DNA from: an uncultured Coriobacteriia bacterium
GTDB taxonomy: Bacteria; Actinomycetota; Coriobacteriia; Anaerosomatales; Anaerosomataceae
Assembly (NCBI GenBank): GCA_927439865.1
Contig: CAKMKD010000113.1
Location: forward strand, 1 to 45,769
Length of the DNA: 45,769 nt
Direction of reading: 5' to 3'
Part shown: one piece after another, positions 26,028 through 34,484 of the stretch
Position numbering within the stretch: position 1 is the stretch's first letter
Layout of the letters: the number at the start of each line of letters is the position of its first letter
Notes under the pieces: model-generated
What the model was told of the DNA's origin: nothing
The model's database searches: none
The model's input: the letters and a program-made list of their open reading frames with translations, nothing else
Translations under genes and position numbers: made by a program

Positions 26028-28796
26028 ATGCCGAGCAATCGTGAGGTTCCAGAGAAGCGCGACGCACAAGAACCCGGGGACAGCGCTCGGCACTACAGAA
26101 TGTTGTTCGATAGCATGGCCGAAGGTTTCGCCGTGTGTGAGGTCATCTTCGACGGTGATGGCGTGCCTTATGACTACCGGTTCCTAGAGGTCAATCCCGC
26201 TTTCAAGGCGTTGATCGGACCCCTGGCCGCCGATCTTGTTGGCAAGACCGCGCTCGAGGTCTGGCCCGATGTGGAGAAGGCCTGGATTGAACGGTACTTC
26301 GCAGTAGCGCTGACCGGAGTGCCCGCTCAGTTTGAGGACTACTCTGCCCCGATCGACAAGTACTTCGAAGTGCGGGCCTACTCGCCAGAACCGGGTCGGT
26401 TCGCGTTTACGTTTAGTGACGTCACAGACCGCCGCCGGTTCGAGAAGAACCTTGTGGCAAACGAGGAGAGCCTCCGCCAATCGCAGCTCTTGCTCAGGGC
26501 GAGCATAGAGAGCCAGCGAGGCACGCTGCTCTTCTCCATTGACCGGGAGTACCGCTACCTGTTCTTCAACCAGGCGCACACAGACGCCATGAGAGCGGCG
26601 TACGGAACAGAACCCGCTCTGGGCCTCTGCATCCTAGATCTCATCACAGCCGAGGAAGACATGGCTCCCTCGCTGGAGAACTACAACAGAGCCTTTACCG
26701 GGGAGTCGCACTCGAACGTGCGCGAGTTTGGAGAAATCCAGAAGAGCTACTTTGAGAGCTACTTCAATCCCATCATCAACGAGGAAGGCACGATCATCGG
26801 CGCCACCGCTATGGCCAGGGACATCTCGGAGCGATACGCAGCCGAGGTAGCCCTGAAGGAGAGCGAGAGCCGCCACCGCACGATTCTTGAGGCAGCCACT
26901 GATGGATTCTTGCTTGTAGACGCCGATGGCCAGCTCCTGGAGGTCAACGAGGCGTACTCCCAGATGAGCGGATACTCTATCGAAGAGCTGCTATCGATGC
27001 GGGTGAGCGATCTCGAGGCGGTCGAGACAGCCGACGAGGTAGAAGCGCACATCAGACGAATGGCCGAAAGAGGCAGTGCGCGTTTCGAGTCTCAGCACAG
27101 GCGTAAGGATGGCACGCTCATCGACATCGAGGTGAGCTCGCGTCATGGCTCATCGGGATCAACCCTGCTGTCTGTGTTCATCAAGGACATCACAGAGAGC
27201 AAGCGCGCCGAGGCGCTGGTGCATGCAAGCGAGGAGAAGTTCCGGTACCTCTTCGACAACTCCACGGTGGCTAAGTCGCTGACTCGGCCGAATGGCGAGA
27301 TCGAGGTGAACCGGGCATTCTGCGAGATGCTGGGGTACACGCGCGACGAACTTGTCGCCGGCACCATGTGGCAGCAGTTGACGCACCCCGACGACGTCGA
27401 GGCCTCGGCGACGATCGTCGCCTCAGTACTGAGGGGTGAAGCATCGTCGGCGCGCTTCGTGAAGCGGTATATCCGCAAAGACGGCGGCATCATCTGGGCA
27501 GACGTGAGCACGGCGCTTCGTCGAACCGACGACGGCGAGCCAGAGTACTTCATGACGACCATACTCGACATTTCGGATCGCGTTGCCGCGGAAGAGGATC
27601 TCAAGGATCGTGAGCGGTGGCTCAACGAGTCACAGCGAATCGCGGGGCTCGGCCACTACGTGTTCGACATCGAAGCAGACCGCTGGAGTGGCTCCCCGAT
27701 GCTCTACGAAGTGCTTGGCACAACCGGAGGGGGCGGTCTTGAAGAGTGGCGTGCTACCATCCACCCTGCTGATCGTCCCCGAATGGTCGCGTACTTCCAG
27801 GAAGAAGTGCTTAGCGGGCGGCAACCGTTCAATGCCGAGTACCGCATCGTTCGCGCAACTGACAGTGCGGAGCGGTGGGTGCACGGACTCGGCACCGTCG
27901 ACTATCACGAAGACGGACATCCGCTCACGATGTTCGGCGTGATACAGGACGTCACCGAGCGCCGGCTCATCGAGAACGAAATCATCGCGCTGAACACCAG
28001 TCTGGAGCGCCGTGTTCAGGAAAGAACTGAGGAGCTGGCTGCCACGAACGAGGAGCTCCTCACGGCAAACGCCGAGCTCAACGACACGAACATCACCCTT
28101 GAGGATGCAACGCGGGCAAAGAGCGACTTCCTCGCGTCCATGAGCCATGAGCTGCGGACGCCGCTTAACTCGATCATCGGCTTCTCGGACATCCTTGCGA
28201 AGGGGCTTGCCGGAGAGCTCAACGCTGAGCAAGAGAAGCAGGTCGGAATGATCAACAACTCAGGCCGCCACCTGCTCGGGCTTGTGAACGAGGTGCTTGA
28301 CCTTGCGAAGATCGAGTCCGGCGCCATCAAGCCTTCAGTCCATGAGGTGGATGTCTCAGACGTCGCGCGTCGCATGTTCGATTCTGTCAGGCCAATGGCT
28401 GAGGACAAGGGCCTCGAGATGCACTGCGACTGCGACGTCAGAACACCGTTGATCGAGACGGACGATGTCCACGTGGGTCAGATCCTCTTGAACCTCATGG
28501 GCAACGCGGTCAAGTTCACCACTGAAGGTCACGTAAGACTCTCGGTCATTCCGACCGTATTAGCCGTGCGGATTGCTGTGGAAGACACCGGACCGGGAAT
28601 ACCGTCCGGGGACCTCGTGCGCATCTTCGATGAGTTCTATCAGGTGAGGGAACAGGGAGTGGTAGTCGACGGTACGGGTCTCGGACTGGCCGTTTCTCGG
28701 CGTCTTGCCGAGGCGCTTGGTGCCCGAATCGAGGTAGCGAGCACGCTTGGCGAAGGCTCTACCTTCACGCTCGTGCTGCCCGCACGTCTGAAGTAG
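26028..28796 (+). CDS. Soluble sensor histidine kinase with five PAS-like domains
   Basis: The 922-residue kinase has no membrane segment and probably senses internal signals. About five PAS-type modules precede the kinase core, beginning near residues 23 (YRMLFDSMAEGFAVCEV), 155 (LLLRASIESQRGTLLFSIDREYRYLFFN), 285 (ILEAATDGFLLVDADGQLLEVN), 405 (FRYLFDNSTVAKSLTRPNGEIEVN) and 535 (RIAGLGHYVFDIEADRWSGSP). A coiled coil (SLERRVQERTEELAATNEELL) joins HisKA (MSHELRTPLNSIIGF, H707) and HATPase (NLMGNAVKF, DTGPGIPSG, GTGLGLAVSRRLAEALG). The ATG at 26028 has GGGAG 8 bases upstream; the frame stays open back into the tRNA but that start is spurious. No receiver or response regulator lies nearby, so it is an orphan kinase. 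Confidence 0.93.
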   Translation: MPSNREVPEKRDAQEPGDSARHYRMLFDSMAEGFAVCEVIFDGDGVPYDYRFLEVNPAFKALIGPLAADLVGKTALEVWPDVEKAWIERYFAVALTGVPAQFEDYSAPIDKYFEVRAYSPEPGRFAFTFSDVTDRRRFEKNLVANEESLRQSQLLLRASIESQRGTLLFSIDREYRYLFFNQAHTDAMRAAYGTEPALGLCILDLITAEEDMAPSLENYNRAFTGESHSNVREFGEIQKSYFESYFNPIINEEGTIIGATAMARDISERYAAEVALKESESRHRTILEAATDGFLLVDADGQLLEVNEAYSQMSGYSIEELLSMRVSDLEAVETADEVEAHIRRMAERGSARFESQHRRKDGTLIDIEVSSRHGSSGSTLLSVFIKDITESKRAEALVHASEEKFRYLFDNSTVAKSLTRPNGEIEVNRAFCEMLGYTRDELVAGTMWQQLTHPDDVEASATIVASVLRGEASSARFVKRYIRKDGGIIWADVSTALRRTDDGEPEYFMTTILDISDRVAAEEDLKDRERWLNESQRIAGLGHYVFDIEADRWSGSPMLYEVLGTTGGGGLEEWRATIHPADRPRMVAYFQEEVLSGRQPFNAEYRIVRATDSAERWVHGLGTVDYHEDGHPLTMFGVIQDVTERRLIENEIIALNTSLERRVQERTEELAATNEELLTANAELNDTNITLEDATRAKSDFLASMSHELRTPLNSIIGFSDILAKGLAGELNAEQEKQVGMINNSGRHLLGLVNEVLDLAKIESGAIKPSVHEVDVSDVARRMFDSVRPMAEDKGLEMHCDCDVRTPLIETDDVHVGQILLNLMGNAVKFTTEGHVRLSVIPTVLAVRIAVEDTGPGIPSGDLVRIFDEFYQVREQGVVVDGTGLGLAVSRRLAEALGARIEVASTLGEGSTFTLVLPARLK

Positions 28797-28810
28797 CGCC
28801 CGGCGGAAGG

Positions 28811-29320
28811 CTACTCCATTGGCACCTGCTGCCAGGTGAATACGCCCGTGCGCTTGAGCCAGACTTGCTTCGTGAGGTCGACGATCAAGAACGCCGAGGC
28901 CTTTGGCTGCTTCAGGTCGTACTGCTGGATCTTCACCACGCGCCACCCGGCTGCCTGACTCGATGCGCCGGCTCCGAACGTCTGCTCGACGATGACCCGC
29001 CCGTCGGCAGGCACCGGGTAGACGTTCTCGTTCGCCTCGGTGAGCACGAGCGTGGAGCCGGACACCAGCCACTCTCGGCTACCCTCGGCGGCGGTCCACG
29101 TTAGGCCGGGCGCGAATCCCTCAATGTAGACGGTCGCGGGGTCCTTGAGCGCCACGCGCGACGGCACGAACCAGTCACCCTCCATGAAGAAGACGTCGAT
29201 CAAAGGGAACCCTGAGCCGGTGGTGCCGACAGCCGCGCGCATGCCGATGAACGCGAACACCAGGACCACCGCAATAACTGCGAGGGTCTTCAGGAGATTA
29301 GCGAGCCACTTCAGGCGCAT
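28811..29320 (-). CDS. Unknown membrane-anchored extracellular protein
   Basis: I recognise no family. The 169-residue protein has one N-terminal helix (about 10-30, LKTLAVIAVVLVFAFIGMRAA) that could be an uncleaved anchor or signal peptide. A mostly beta-rich, tryptophan-containing exterior follows (FVPSRVALKDPATVYIEG ... VWLKRTGVFTWQQVPME). No cysteines, catalytic motif or sorting signal are seen. It is convergent with the histidine kinase and separated by a hairpin from the ABC cassette upstream. The ATG at 29320 has only a weak ribosome site (GGATAA). Confidence 0.7.
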   Translation of the reverse strand: MRLKWLANLLKTLAVIAVVLVFAFIGMRAAVGTTGSGFPLIDVFFMEGDWFVPSRVALKDPATVYIEGFAPGLTWTAAEGSREWLVSGSTLVLTEANENVYPVPADGRVIVEQTFGAGASSQAAGWRVVKIQQYDLKQPKASAFLIVDLTKQVWLKRTGVFTWQQVPME

Positions 29321-29390
29321 GGTCGATTATCCGTTCCAGGAGGCGATGTCGTACTACCATCGTATCTCCCGCAGCTCGCTGTAGCGCTAA

Positions 29391-29436
29391 CGAACACGAG
29401 GGCCCGCCAGCGACGCGACGGACCCTCGTGCGTTCG
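29391..29436 (-). terminator. Hairpin at the end of the ABC cassette
   Basis: CACGAGGGCCCG (29395-29406) pairs with CGGACCCTCGTG (29419-29430) with one mismatch, and CGAAC/GTTCG extends the stem. It lies just past the 44-residue gene on the minus strand and before the next gene, so it probably ends the cassette's transcript. Confidence 0.6.
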
Positions 29437-29449
29437 GCGATGTGTGCGG

Positions 29450-29584
29450 CTACTCGTCGTCGAGCTCCGCCTGGGCTTCGCGCTTTGCCTTCATTGATGC
29501 GGCGATCTTACCCCACACCTTCAGCTTCAAATAGCCAATGCCCACCACTGCTACGACGATGAGGACCCACCAGTACCATTCCAT
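29450..29584 (-). CDS. 44-residue single-helix membrane protein in the ABC cassette
   Basis: From the ATG at 29584 the protein reads MEWYWWVLIVVAVVGIGYL, then KLKVWGKIAASMKAKREAQ and AELDDE. It has one tryptophan-rich membrane helix (about 4-19) followed by a short basic amphipathic helix and an acidic end. AAGGGAG lies about 6 bases upstream, which supports real translation; a longer open frame upstream has no such site and overlaps the permease. It begins 17 bp after the second permease stop. It may be a small regulatory subunit of the transporter, but that is inference. Confidence 0.7.
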   Translation of the reverse strand: MEWYWWVLIVVAVVGIGYLKLKVWGKIAASMKAKREAQAELDDE

Positions 29585-29601
29585 TGAGACTCCCTTCTTG
29601 A

Positions 29602-30666
29602 TTACTCGGCGACGAGCTTGCGCTGCATCCGAATCGAGAGCAGCCGGATGAGAGGAATCAAGGCCAGCGCGATTGCCAGGGCGACGAGCAGGTCGAGCCA
29701 CACAGCGTCGAAGCCCTTGCCCAGAACCGCGACCTGCCAGATTGGGTCGATCGTCCAGTAGGTGGGGAAGAGTTTCGCGATCCACTGTGGCCACTCGGGA
29801 AACAGGTAGAACGCCACTGGAGCGAACAGGAAGATACCGCTGCCCTTCACGAGCGTGAACATCGAGGCGCTATCGCGGGACGCCGCGCCAATGGCGACGC
29901 CGAGCACCGACGAGAACGCGGCCGCCGCCAGCACCACCACGACCAGCAGGAACGGCTGGCCGCCCAGGGCGTCGTTGAGGAAGAGCGTCATGAACGCCAT
30001 CACGAATGCGAGCGTGGTGCCGAGGAGCCCCTTGGCAAGGAGCACCTCGCTTGCCTTGACGGGGGAAACGAGCAGCGCCGAAAGGGTCCCGTTCTCCTTC
30101 TCCTCGACGAGGCTCGATGCCGGTACGAACGCTCCTGCTATGAAGAGCGCGTACATCATGATTACCGGCACGAGTCGGACCGAGATCGGGAGCCCCTCGT
30201 TACCGAAGTTCTCGACGCGCACATCTACAGGCGGCGCGCTGTCCTCGACCTGCCGCACGAGATCGAGCGTGGTGACGCTCAGGATGATCCGGTTCGACGC
30301 AAGGCTCTCACCGCCGATGTAGAGGTCGAGCAGCGGCTTGTCGCCGCTCTTGACCGCAGCGTCGAATCCCGACGAAAGCACCAGCCCCGCGTCGAAATCG
30401 TTCGCCTCGACACCTGCTCGCATTTCGTCAGCGGAATCCAGCAATGTCAGCTCGATGCCGTCCATCTGCTTGATAGACGCGGTAATCTCGGAGGCACCCT
30501 GATCCACGATCGCCAGCCGTGGCTTGGCCGAGAAGAGCGAACCGAACGCGACTTGCAGAATGAACGTAAGCGCGAACGGGAGGATGATCGCCCACATGAA
30601 GATAGGGGAGCGAGGTCCGAGCGCCAGGTCCTTTCGGAAGATCTTGAACATGCGTGTGAGACTCAT
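29602..30666 (-). CDS. ABC-2 type permease subunit 2
   Basis: The 354-residue membrane protein has the ABC-2 (NatB/DrrB-like) form. An N-terminal helix (IFMWAIILPFALTFILQVAFGSLF) is followed by a large extracellular loop (about 50-175) and five C-terminal helices with the motif LVEEKENGTLSALLVSPVKASEVLLAKGLLG. The ATG at 30666 overlaps the stop of the first permease as ATGA. The long in-frame extension upstream is antisense-like noise. Together with the previous permease it should form a heterodimeric channel for the ATPase. Confidence 0.88.
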   Translation of the reverse strand: MSLTRMFKIFRKDLALGPRSPIFMWAIILPFALTFILQVAFGSLFSAKPRLAIVDQGASEITASIKQMDGIELTLLDSADEMRAGVEANDFDAGLVLSSGFDAAVKSGDKPLLDLYIGGESLASNRIILSVTTLDLVRQVEDSAPPVDVRVENFGNEGLPISVRLVPVIMMYALFIAGAFVPASSLVEEKENGTLSALLVSPVKASEVLLAKGLLGTTLAFVMAFMTLFLNDALGGQPFLLVVVVLAAAAFSSVLGVAIGAASRDSASMFTLVKGSGIFLFAPVAFYLFPEWPQWIAKLFPTYWTIDPIWQVAVLGKGFDAVWLDLLVALAIALALIPLIRLLSIRMQRKLVAE

Positions 30667-31856
30667 AGCGACTCCACCTTCCGCTTGAGCGTGAAGAGGC
30701 CTGCGAGGTAGATGACGATCACCCAGGCGCTGGCCACGAGCAGGTTCTTCCAGACGTCTGCCAGACCGAGTCCGTAGGCAGTGATACCCGTGAGGACCTG
30801 CGTCATGCCGTACGTTGGGAGAAAGCGGATCCATGTGGAGGCGGTACCGGGCAGCAGGATCGAGAACGCAGGAATCATCAGCGGTAGCAGGAACAGCATC
30901 GAGTAGAACAGCGTGCCGATGAAGTCCTTGCCTGCGGCGCCGACGATCATCGCCACGCCGGTAAACATGACCGAGCCGACCAGCATCGTGAGCAACAGCA
31001 GCGCCCAGTTCTCGGCGGTGAATGCTCCGATCGCCACGAGCACGATGAGCGCCTGAGACATGGCCAGCATCGTGCCGTAGATGGTCTTGGCCATCAGGAA
31101 GTCACCGGCTTTGGCCGGAGTCACAAGAACCGCCGTGACCGTGCGGGTGAGCACCTCGCTCGAGACGAGCGACGCCATCGAGATGACTTCGATCATCAGC
31201 ACGAAGAGCGCGAGCATCGGCCGCATCTTTTCGCGCAGCGAGACCTGGTCGCCGGCCCGGTCGGTTCCCAGGATGATGTTCTCCTGAGCTGGTTCTGTGA
31301 CAGGCAGCTCGTTGCCGGCGAGGGCGTACGCGATCTCACGCACGAAGCTCTTCATGGCACCTTGAATCTCAGCGGGCACGTCAGCGTCCGAGTAGACCGT
31401 CACGGTCGTCTTCTCCTTCGCCGCGGTCTTCTCGAGGAACCCTTCCGGGAATCCGATTCCGATGGCCACGGCCACCCTCTTCGCATCCTCCGGCCTCTTG
31501 TCACCGGCAGCCTTGTCGCGGAAGAAGCGCTGCGTGCCATCCTCGGACTCCCAGTACTCAACGTCACCGGAGACTACCTTCTTGAGCTCGTCTTCCGAGG
31601 CGAACTGCACGAGCTTGAGCCCCTCGGCTTCGGTGGCGCCCTGCTCGAACTCCTCGAAGAGGGCGTCCATCCCGGTCTGGTGCACGCCGAGGACGAGCGT
31701 CTCGTTTACCGTGTTCGGCGCTATCCAGAAGAACCCGATGAAGAACACCAGGCCGAGGATTGAGAGGAACAGGTAGAGCGGGTCGCGCGAGAACTCCACG
31801 AGATCCTTCTTGACGATTGCGGAGACGATCGATGCGCGGGAGACGGTTCGGCTCAT
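30663..31856 (-). CDS. ABC-2 type permease subunit 1
   Basis: The 397-residue protein has the same plan as its neighbour: an N-terminal helix (LYLFLSILGLVFFIGFFWIAP), a large exterior loop with lysine- and glutamate-rich sequence (about 50-220), then several helices. It carries the family motif VSSEVLTRTVTAVLVTPAKAGDFLMAKTIYG. NatB-type sodium exporters and antibiotic exporters share this architecture; the substrate is not evident. It overlaps the ATPase stop and the second permease start by four bases each. Confidence 0.88.
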   Translation of the reverse strand: MSRTVSRASIVSAIVKKDLVEFSRDPLYLFLSILGLVFFIGFFWIAPNTVNETLVLGVHQTGMDALFEEFEQGATEAEGLKLVQFASEDELKKVVSGDVEYWESEDGTQRFFRDKAAGDKRPEDAKRVAVAIGIGFPEGFLEKTAAKEKTTVTVYSDADVPAEIQGAMKSFVREIAYALAGNELPVTEPAQENIILGTDRAGDQVSLREKMRPMLALFVLMIEVISMASLVSSEVLTRTVTAVLVTPAKAGDFLMAKTIYGTMLAMSQALIVLVAIGAFTAENWALLLLTMLVGSVMFTGVAMIVGAAGKDFIGTLFYSMLFLLPLMIPAFSILLPGTASTWIRFLPTYGMTQVLTGITAYGLGLADVWKNLLVASAWVIVIYLAGLFTLKRKVESL

Positions 31857-32716
31857 CCCGCCAACCCCCTGCCCGTCATCTTGATGAAGATGTCCTCAAG
31901 GGTGGCTTCCTCGGTGTGGATCGTCAGCACCTCGCCGGAGCCGACGGCAGCCTTGATCAGCTCGCCGGACTCGGGCGCGTCAAGAGCCACTGTCTCCTCA
32001 CGGACGCCAGCGCCATCGCGGAGGCGGATCTTCACGGATCGCTTGCCGTACTTGAGCTTCAGGTTCTCGGGCGTGTCGAGCGCGACGATCACACCGTCGT
32101 TCAGGAACGCTACGCGGTTCGAGAGCTCATCAGCTTCGAACATGTCGTGTGTTGTGAGCAGGACCGCCGCGCCTCGGCCGGCCTCTTCCTTGATCGTGTT
32201 GCGGATTGACGCCGAGGTGACCGGGTCGAGGCCGTCGGTTGGCTCGTCGAGGAAGAGCACGTCGGGGCTGTTGATGAACGCACGGGAGATCATCATCCGC
32301 TGACGCATGCCTTTGGAGTACGTCTTTACGCGATCCTTGGCGCGGTCGGCCAGGCCGACTCGGCGCAGAATCTCGACGGAGCCCGCATCCTTGATGCCGT
32401 AGAGCGAGGCGTAGAAGTCGAGATTCTCCTTCCCGGACATGGAAAGGTAGAGGTTCTTCTCCTCGAAGCACACACCGATGCGAGCCTGGATGTCCGGATC
32501 GTCGAGCGTGATGTCCTTGCCGAGGATCTGCGCGAGGCCGCTTTTCGGCGCAATCTGCCCCGTGAGCATTTTGATGGTGGTCGACTTGCCGGCTCCGTTC
32601 GGCCCGAGAAAGCCGAGGATCTCACCGGGCTGCACCTCGAAGGAAATGCCCTTCACGGCCTGAAGGTCGCCGTACGAGTAGGTGATGTCCTCTACCTTGA
32701 TGGCGGCGTCCGTCAT
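31853..32716 (-). CDS. ABC transporter ATPase (NatA/CcmA-like)
   Basis: The 287-residue ATPase drives the two ABC-2 permeases. Walker A is GPNGAGKS (38-45), the signature region is YSKGMRQRMMISRAF (a variant, SKGM, usual for this branch), Walker B is VLFLDEPTDGLD, and the H-loop is LLTTHD. A C-terminal extension of about 70 residues resembles that of NatA/DrrA-type ATPases. The ATG at 32716 overlaps the regulator's stop as ATGA; an upstream open frame lies inside the regulator gene and is rejected. Confidence 0.95.
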   Translation of the reverse strand: MTDAAIKVEDITYSYGDLQAVKGISFEVQPGEILGFLGPNGAGKSTTIKMLTGQIAPKSGLAQILGKDITLDDPDIQARIGVCFEEKNLYLSMSGKENLDFYASLYGIKDAGSVEILRRVGLADRAKDRVKTYSKGMRQRMMISRAFINSPDVLFLDEPTDGLDPVTSASIRNTIKEEAGRGAAVLLTTHDMFEADELSNRVAFLNDGVIVALDTPENLKLKYGKRSVKIRLRDGAGVREETVALDAPESGELIKAAVGSGEVLTIHTEEATLEDIFIKMTGRGLAG

Positions 32717-33177
32717 CGCATGCCCCTCTCTCTCCAGTGCGTCATAACCATCTGGTACTCCTCCTCGAAGAACGAGTAGATGTCGTACATCTCTTGGAGG
32801 CGTTCCTTCGCCTTCTGTGTTTCGGCCATCTCCAATGCTTCGCGTGCAGTGTGGGTGATCAGCGTCATCGCTTCGAACTTCTTGGCGAGAATCGGGCCCC
32901 ACACGCCCTTGAGCAGCCTGAAGTGCGTCTCACGCGATCCCCGCACGCGATATTTCTCGGCGAGTCCCATCGCCAGCAGGAGCTGTGTGGATGTGCTTAC
33001 CGAGGCTTTGCTGATTCCCAGCTCGTCGATGATCTGGCTGGTCGAGAGGCCTTCGCCTTCGGCAAGCATCAGTGCCGAGTAGATGCGCGCGGTGAGATGC
33101 GGGAAGCCGAGCGTTTCCATCATCGTCGTCATGCGCTCGAACAGAGCCGAGCGCCGCAATTGTGTGTTCTCAGACAT
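32713..33177 (-). CDS. GbsR/MarR-type transcriptional regulator of the ABC cassette
   Basis: The 154-residue protein has a winged-helix core (GFPHLTARIYSALMLAEGEGLSTSQIIDELGISKASVSTSTQLLLAMGLAEKYRV) followed by helices for dimerisation. The GbsR group of MarR-like regulators is characterised by this GxPxxxARIYGxL pattern. The start is an ATG at 33177 behind AAGGGGG. It is the first gene of a cassette in which four genes overlap by four bases each, and its promoter is covered by a perfect inverted repeat, so it probably represses its own operon until an effector binds. The effector is unknown. Confidence 0.9.
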   Translation of the reverse strand: MSENTQLRRSALFERMTTMMETLGFPHLTARIYSALMLAEGEGLSTSQIIDELGISKASVSTSTQLLLAMGLAEKYRVRGSRETHFRLLKGVWGPILAKKFEAMTLITHTAREALEMAETQKAKERLQEMYDIYSFFEEEYQMVMTHWRERGMR

Positions 33178-33207
33178 GGAGCCCCCTTCCGTGTGTTCGG
33201 TGTGTTC

Positions 33208-33244
33208 CCAACGTTCAGAATATACTGAACGTTGGAGAAGTCAA
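33208..33244 (-). promoter_or_regulatory. Promoter and operator of the regulator/ABC cassette
   Basis: CCAACGTTCAG (33208-33218) and CTGAACGTTGG (33225-33235) form a perfect 11-bp inverted repeat with an AATATA spacer. On the minus strand TTGACT (33244-33239) and TATTCT (33222-33217), 16 bp apart, form a promoter whose -10 and most of its spacer lie inside the repeat. Occupation by the regulator would block RNA polymerase. Confidence 0.88.
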
Positions 33245-33255
33245 CGCAGCAAAGG

Positions 33256-33283
33256 CAGACGCCCCGCCGAGGCGGAGCGTCTG
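33256..33283 (-). terminator. Hairpin terminator after the baeRF3 gene
   Basis: CAGACGC-CCCGCC and GGCGG-AGCGTCTG form a stem with one mismatch around a GA turn, followed on the minus strand by CCTTTGC. It lies 22 bp past the baeRF3 stop. Confidence 0.6.
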
Positions 33284-33304
33284 GAAGAGAACGGGTGGCG
33301 GGAT

Positions 33305-34453
33305 CTAGTACCGCAGTAAGGCCACGGCCGCAGCATCCCGTGGCATCTCGGCGGGAGGCACCGAGAAGACGCTTCCGCCGGCCATAATCGTGCTGAGGGC
33401 CGCGCGGTCGAGAAGGTCCTCATCGGCGGGCTGGCGCGAGGCGTGGATCTCAACAGTGTCCGCGACTTCATCAGCCACACCCCAGAGCTCGGCTTTGGTG
33501 CTCACGAACAGCGCCTCGACGCGCCCGCCCGTGGCCGCAGGAACAATCGTCTCCGGATCGGACGTCGCCCGGGGAGTCGCCCAGAGCTCGTCGATGCGCT
33601 CGGCCGCCTGTCTCTGGCCCGCCGAGAACGTGGTCGCCGCGATCGCGAGCGAGCGCTCGTGGAGGGTTTCCCCGTTGAAGGTGTCGGGGCTGCCGGAGAC
33701 CGCCTCGTCGGCAAGCGCCGGGTAGGAGTTCACCTCGCGATAGAGGGGGAGAACGTAGTCGACGCCCGCGAGGATCAGCGGTGCTCCGTCACGCACGTGC
33801 TCGACGAGCGCTCGGTCGATCTCGCGGAAGTAGCGGAGGATCTGGTCTTTGGGGTCCGCCTCTGCGCCGCCGTGGAACATCGCCGCCCGTCGCCCGCCCT
33901 GCCCATTGCTGGTACCGGTATGGAACTGCAGCGACTGCCTCTCGAAATCATCCCACTTGAGCGCCTCGGCAAGGCTCGTGGGTGCATCGCCCAGGTCGAC
34001 CTCCACAAGCTCCGCTGCCGATCCCCGAAGGAGCCGGGCATGCTTCTGCGAGAGCGCCAGCACGTAGTAGTGACGGTCGCTGCCGAGGAGTGTCAGCAGC
34101 GGTCGCAGGTGATAGCGCGGCCCGACAACGGCGAGCTCAGGCGGCGCTTCCGCCAGCCGGAAGACGCGCACGCCGCCGTCGGCGAAGATGGCGAGGCCAT
34201 CCTCGGCACGCAGCCAGAAGGTTCGGTCGTCAGCGAGCTGGCGTACGGGGTTGAGGATCGAGTCGATCTCGGCAGTGCGGGCGCCCAGCTCGGCGAGTTG
34301 TGTTGCGGCCGACTTGAGCAGTTGCTTCATGCGGGTGACGTTCCCGGCCTGGCTATCCGGCCCAAAGCGCTGCGTCTTCATGTACAACGACACGAGGTGT
34401 CCGCTGTCGTGTCGGGAGAGTTCCTTGAGGTCGGGAAGTGACAGTACGTCCAT
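33305..34453 (-). CDS. Bacterial archaeo-eukaryotic release factor homologue (baeRF family 3)
   Basis: The 382-residue protein resembles baeRF proteins, bacterial relatives of eRF1/Pelota. Family features are DVLSLPDLKELSR at the start, VSLYMKTQRFGPDSQ, PRYHLRPLLTLLGSDRHYYVLALSQKHARLL, LILAGVDYVLPLYREVNSYP, and a C-terminal part with EETIVPAATGGRVEALFV-like sequence and GGSVFSVPPAEMP. No GGQ motif is seen, so peptide release by the classical mechanism is unlikely. The ATG at 34453 has AAAGGA upstream. It follows the PEBP gene by 31 bp and probably shares its transcript. A role in stalled-ribosome handling or stress is a family guess only. Confidence 0.8.
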   Translation of the reverse strand: MDVLSLPDLKELSRHDSGHLVSLYMKTQRFGPDSQAGNVTRMKQLLKSAATQLAELGARTAEIDSILNPVRQLADDRTFWLRAEDGLAIFADGGVRVFRLAEAPPELAVVGPRYHLRPLLTLLGSDRHYYVLALSQKHARLLRGSAAELVEVDLGDAPTSLAEALKWDDFERQSLQFHTGTSNGQGGRRAAMFHGGAEADPKDQILRYFREIDRALVEHVRDGAPLILAGVDYVLPLYREVNSYPALADEAVSGSPDTFNGETLHERSLAIAATTFSAGQRQAAERIDELWATPRATSDPETIVPAATGGRVEALFVSTKAELWGVADEVADTVEIHASRQPADEDLLDRAALSTIMAGGSVFSVPPAEMPRDAAAVALLRY

Positions 34454-34484
34454 GATGCGTCCTTTCTGTTGGAGCGCAGGAGCG

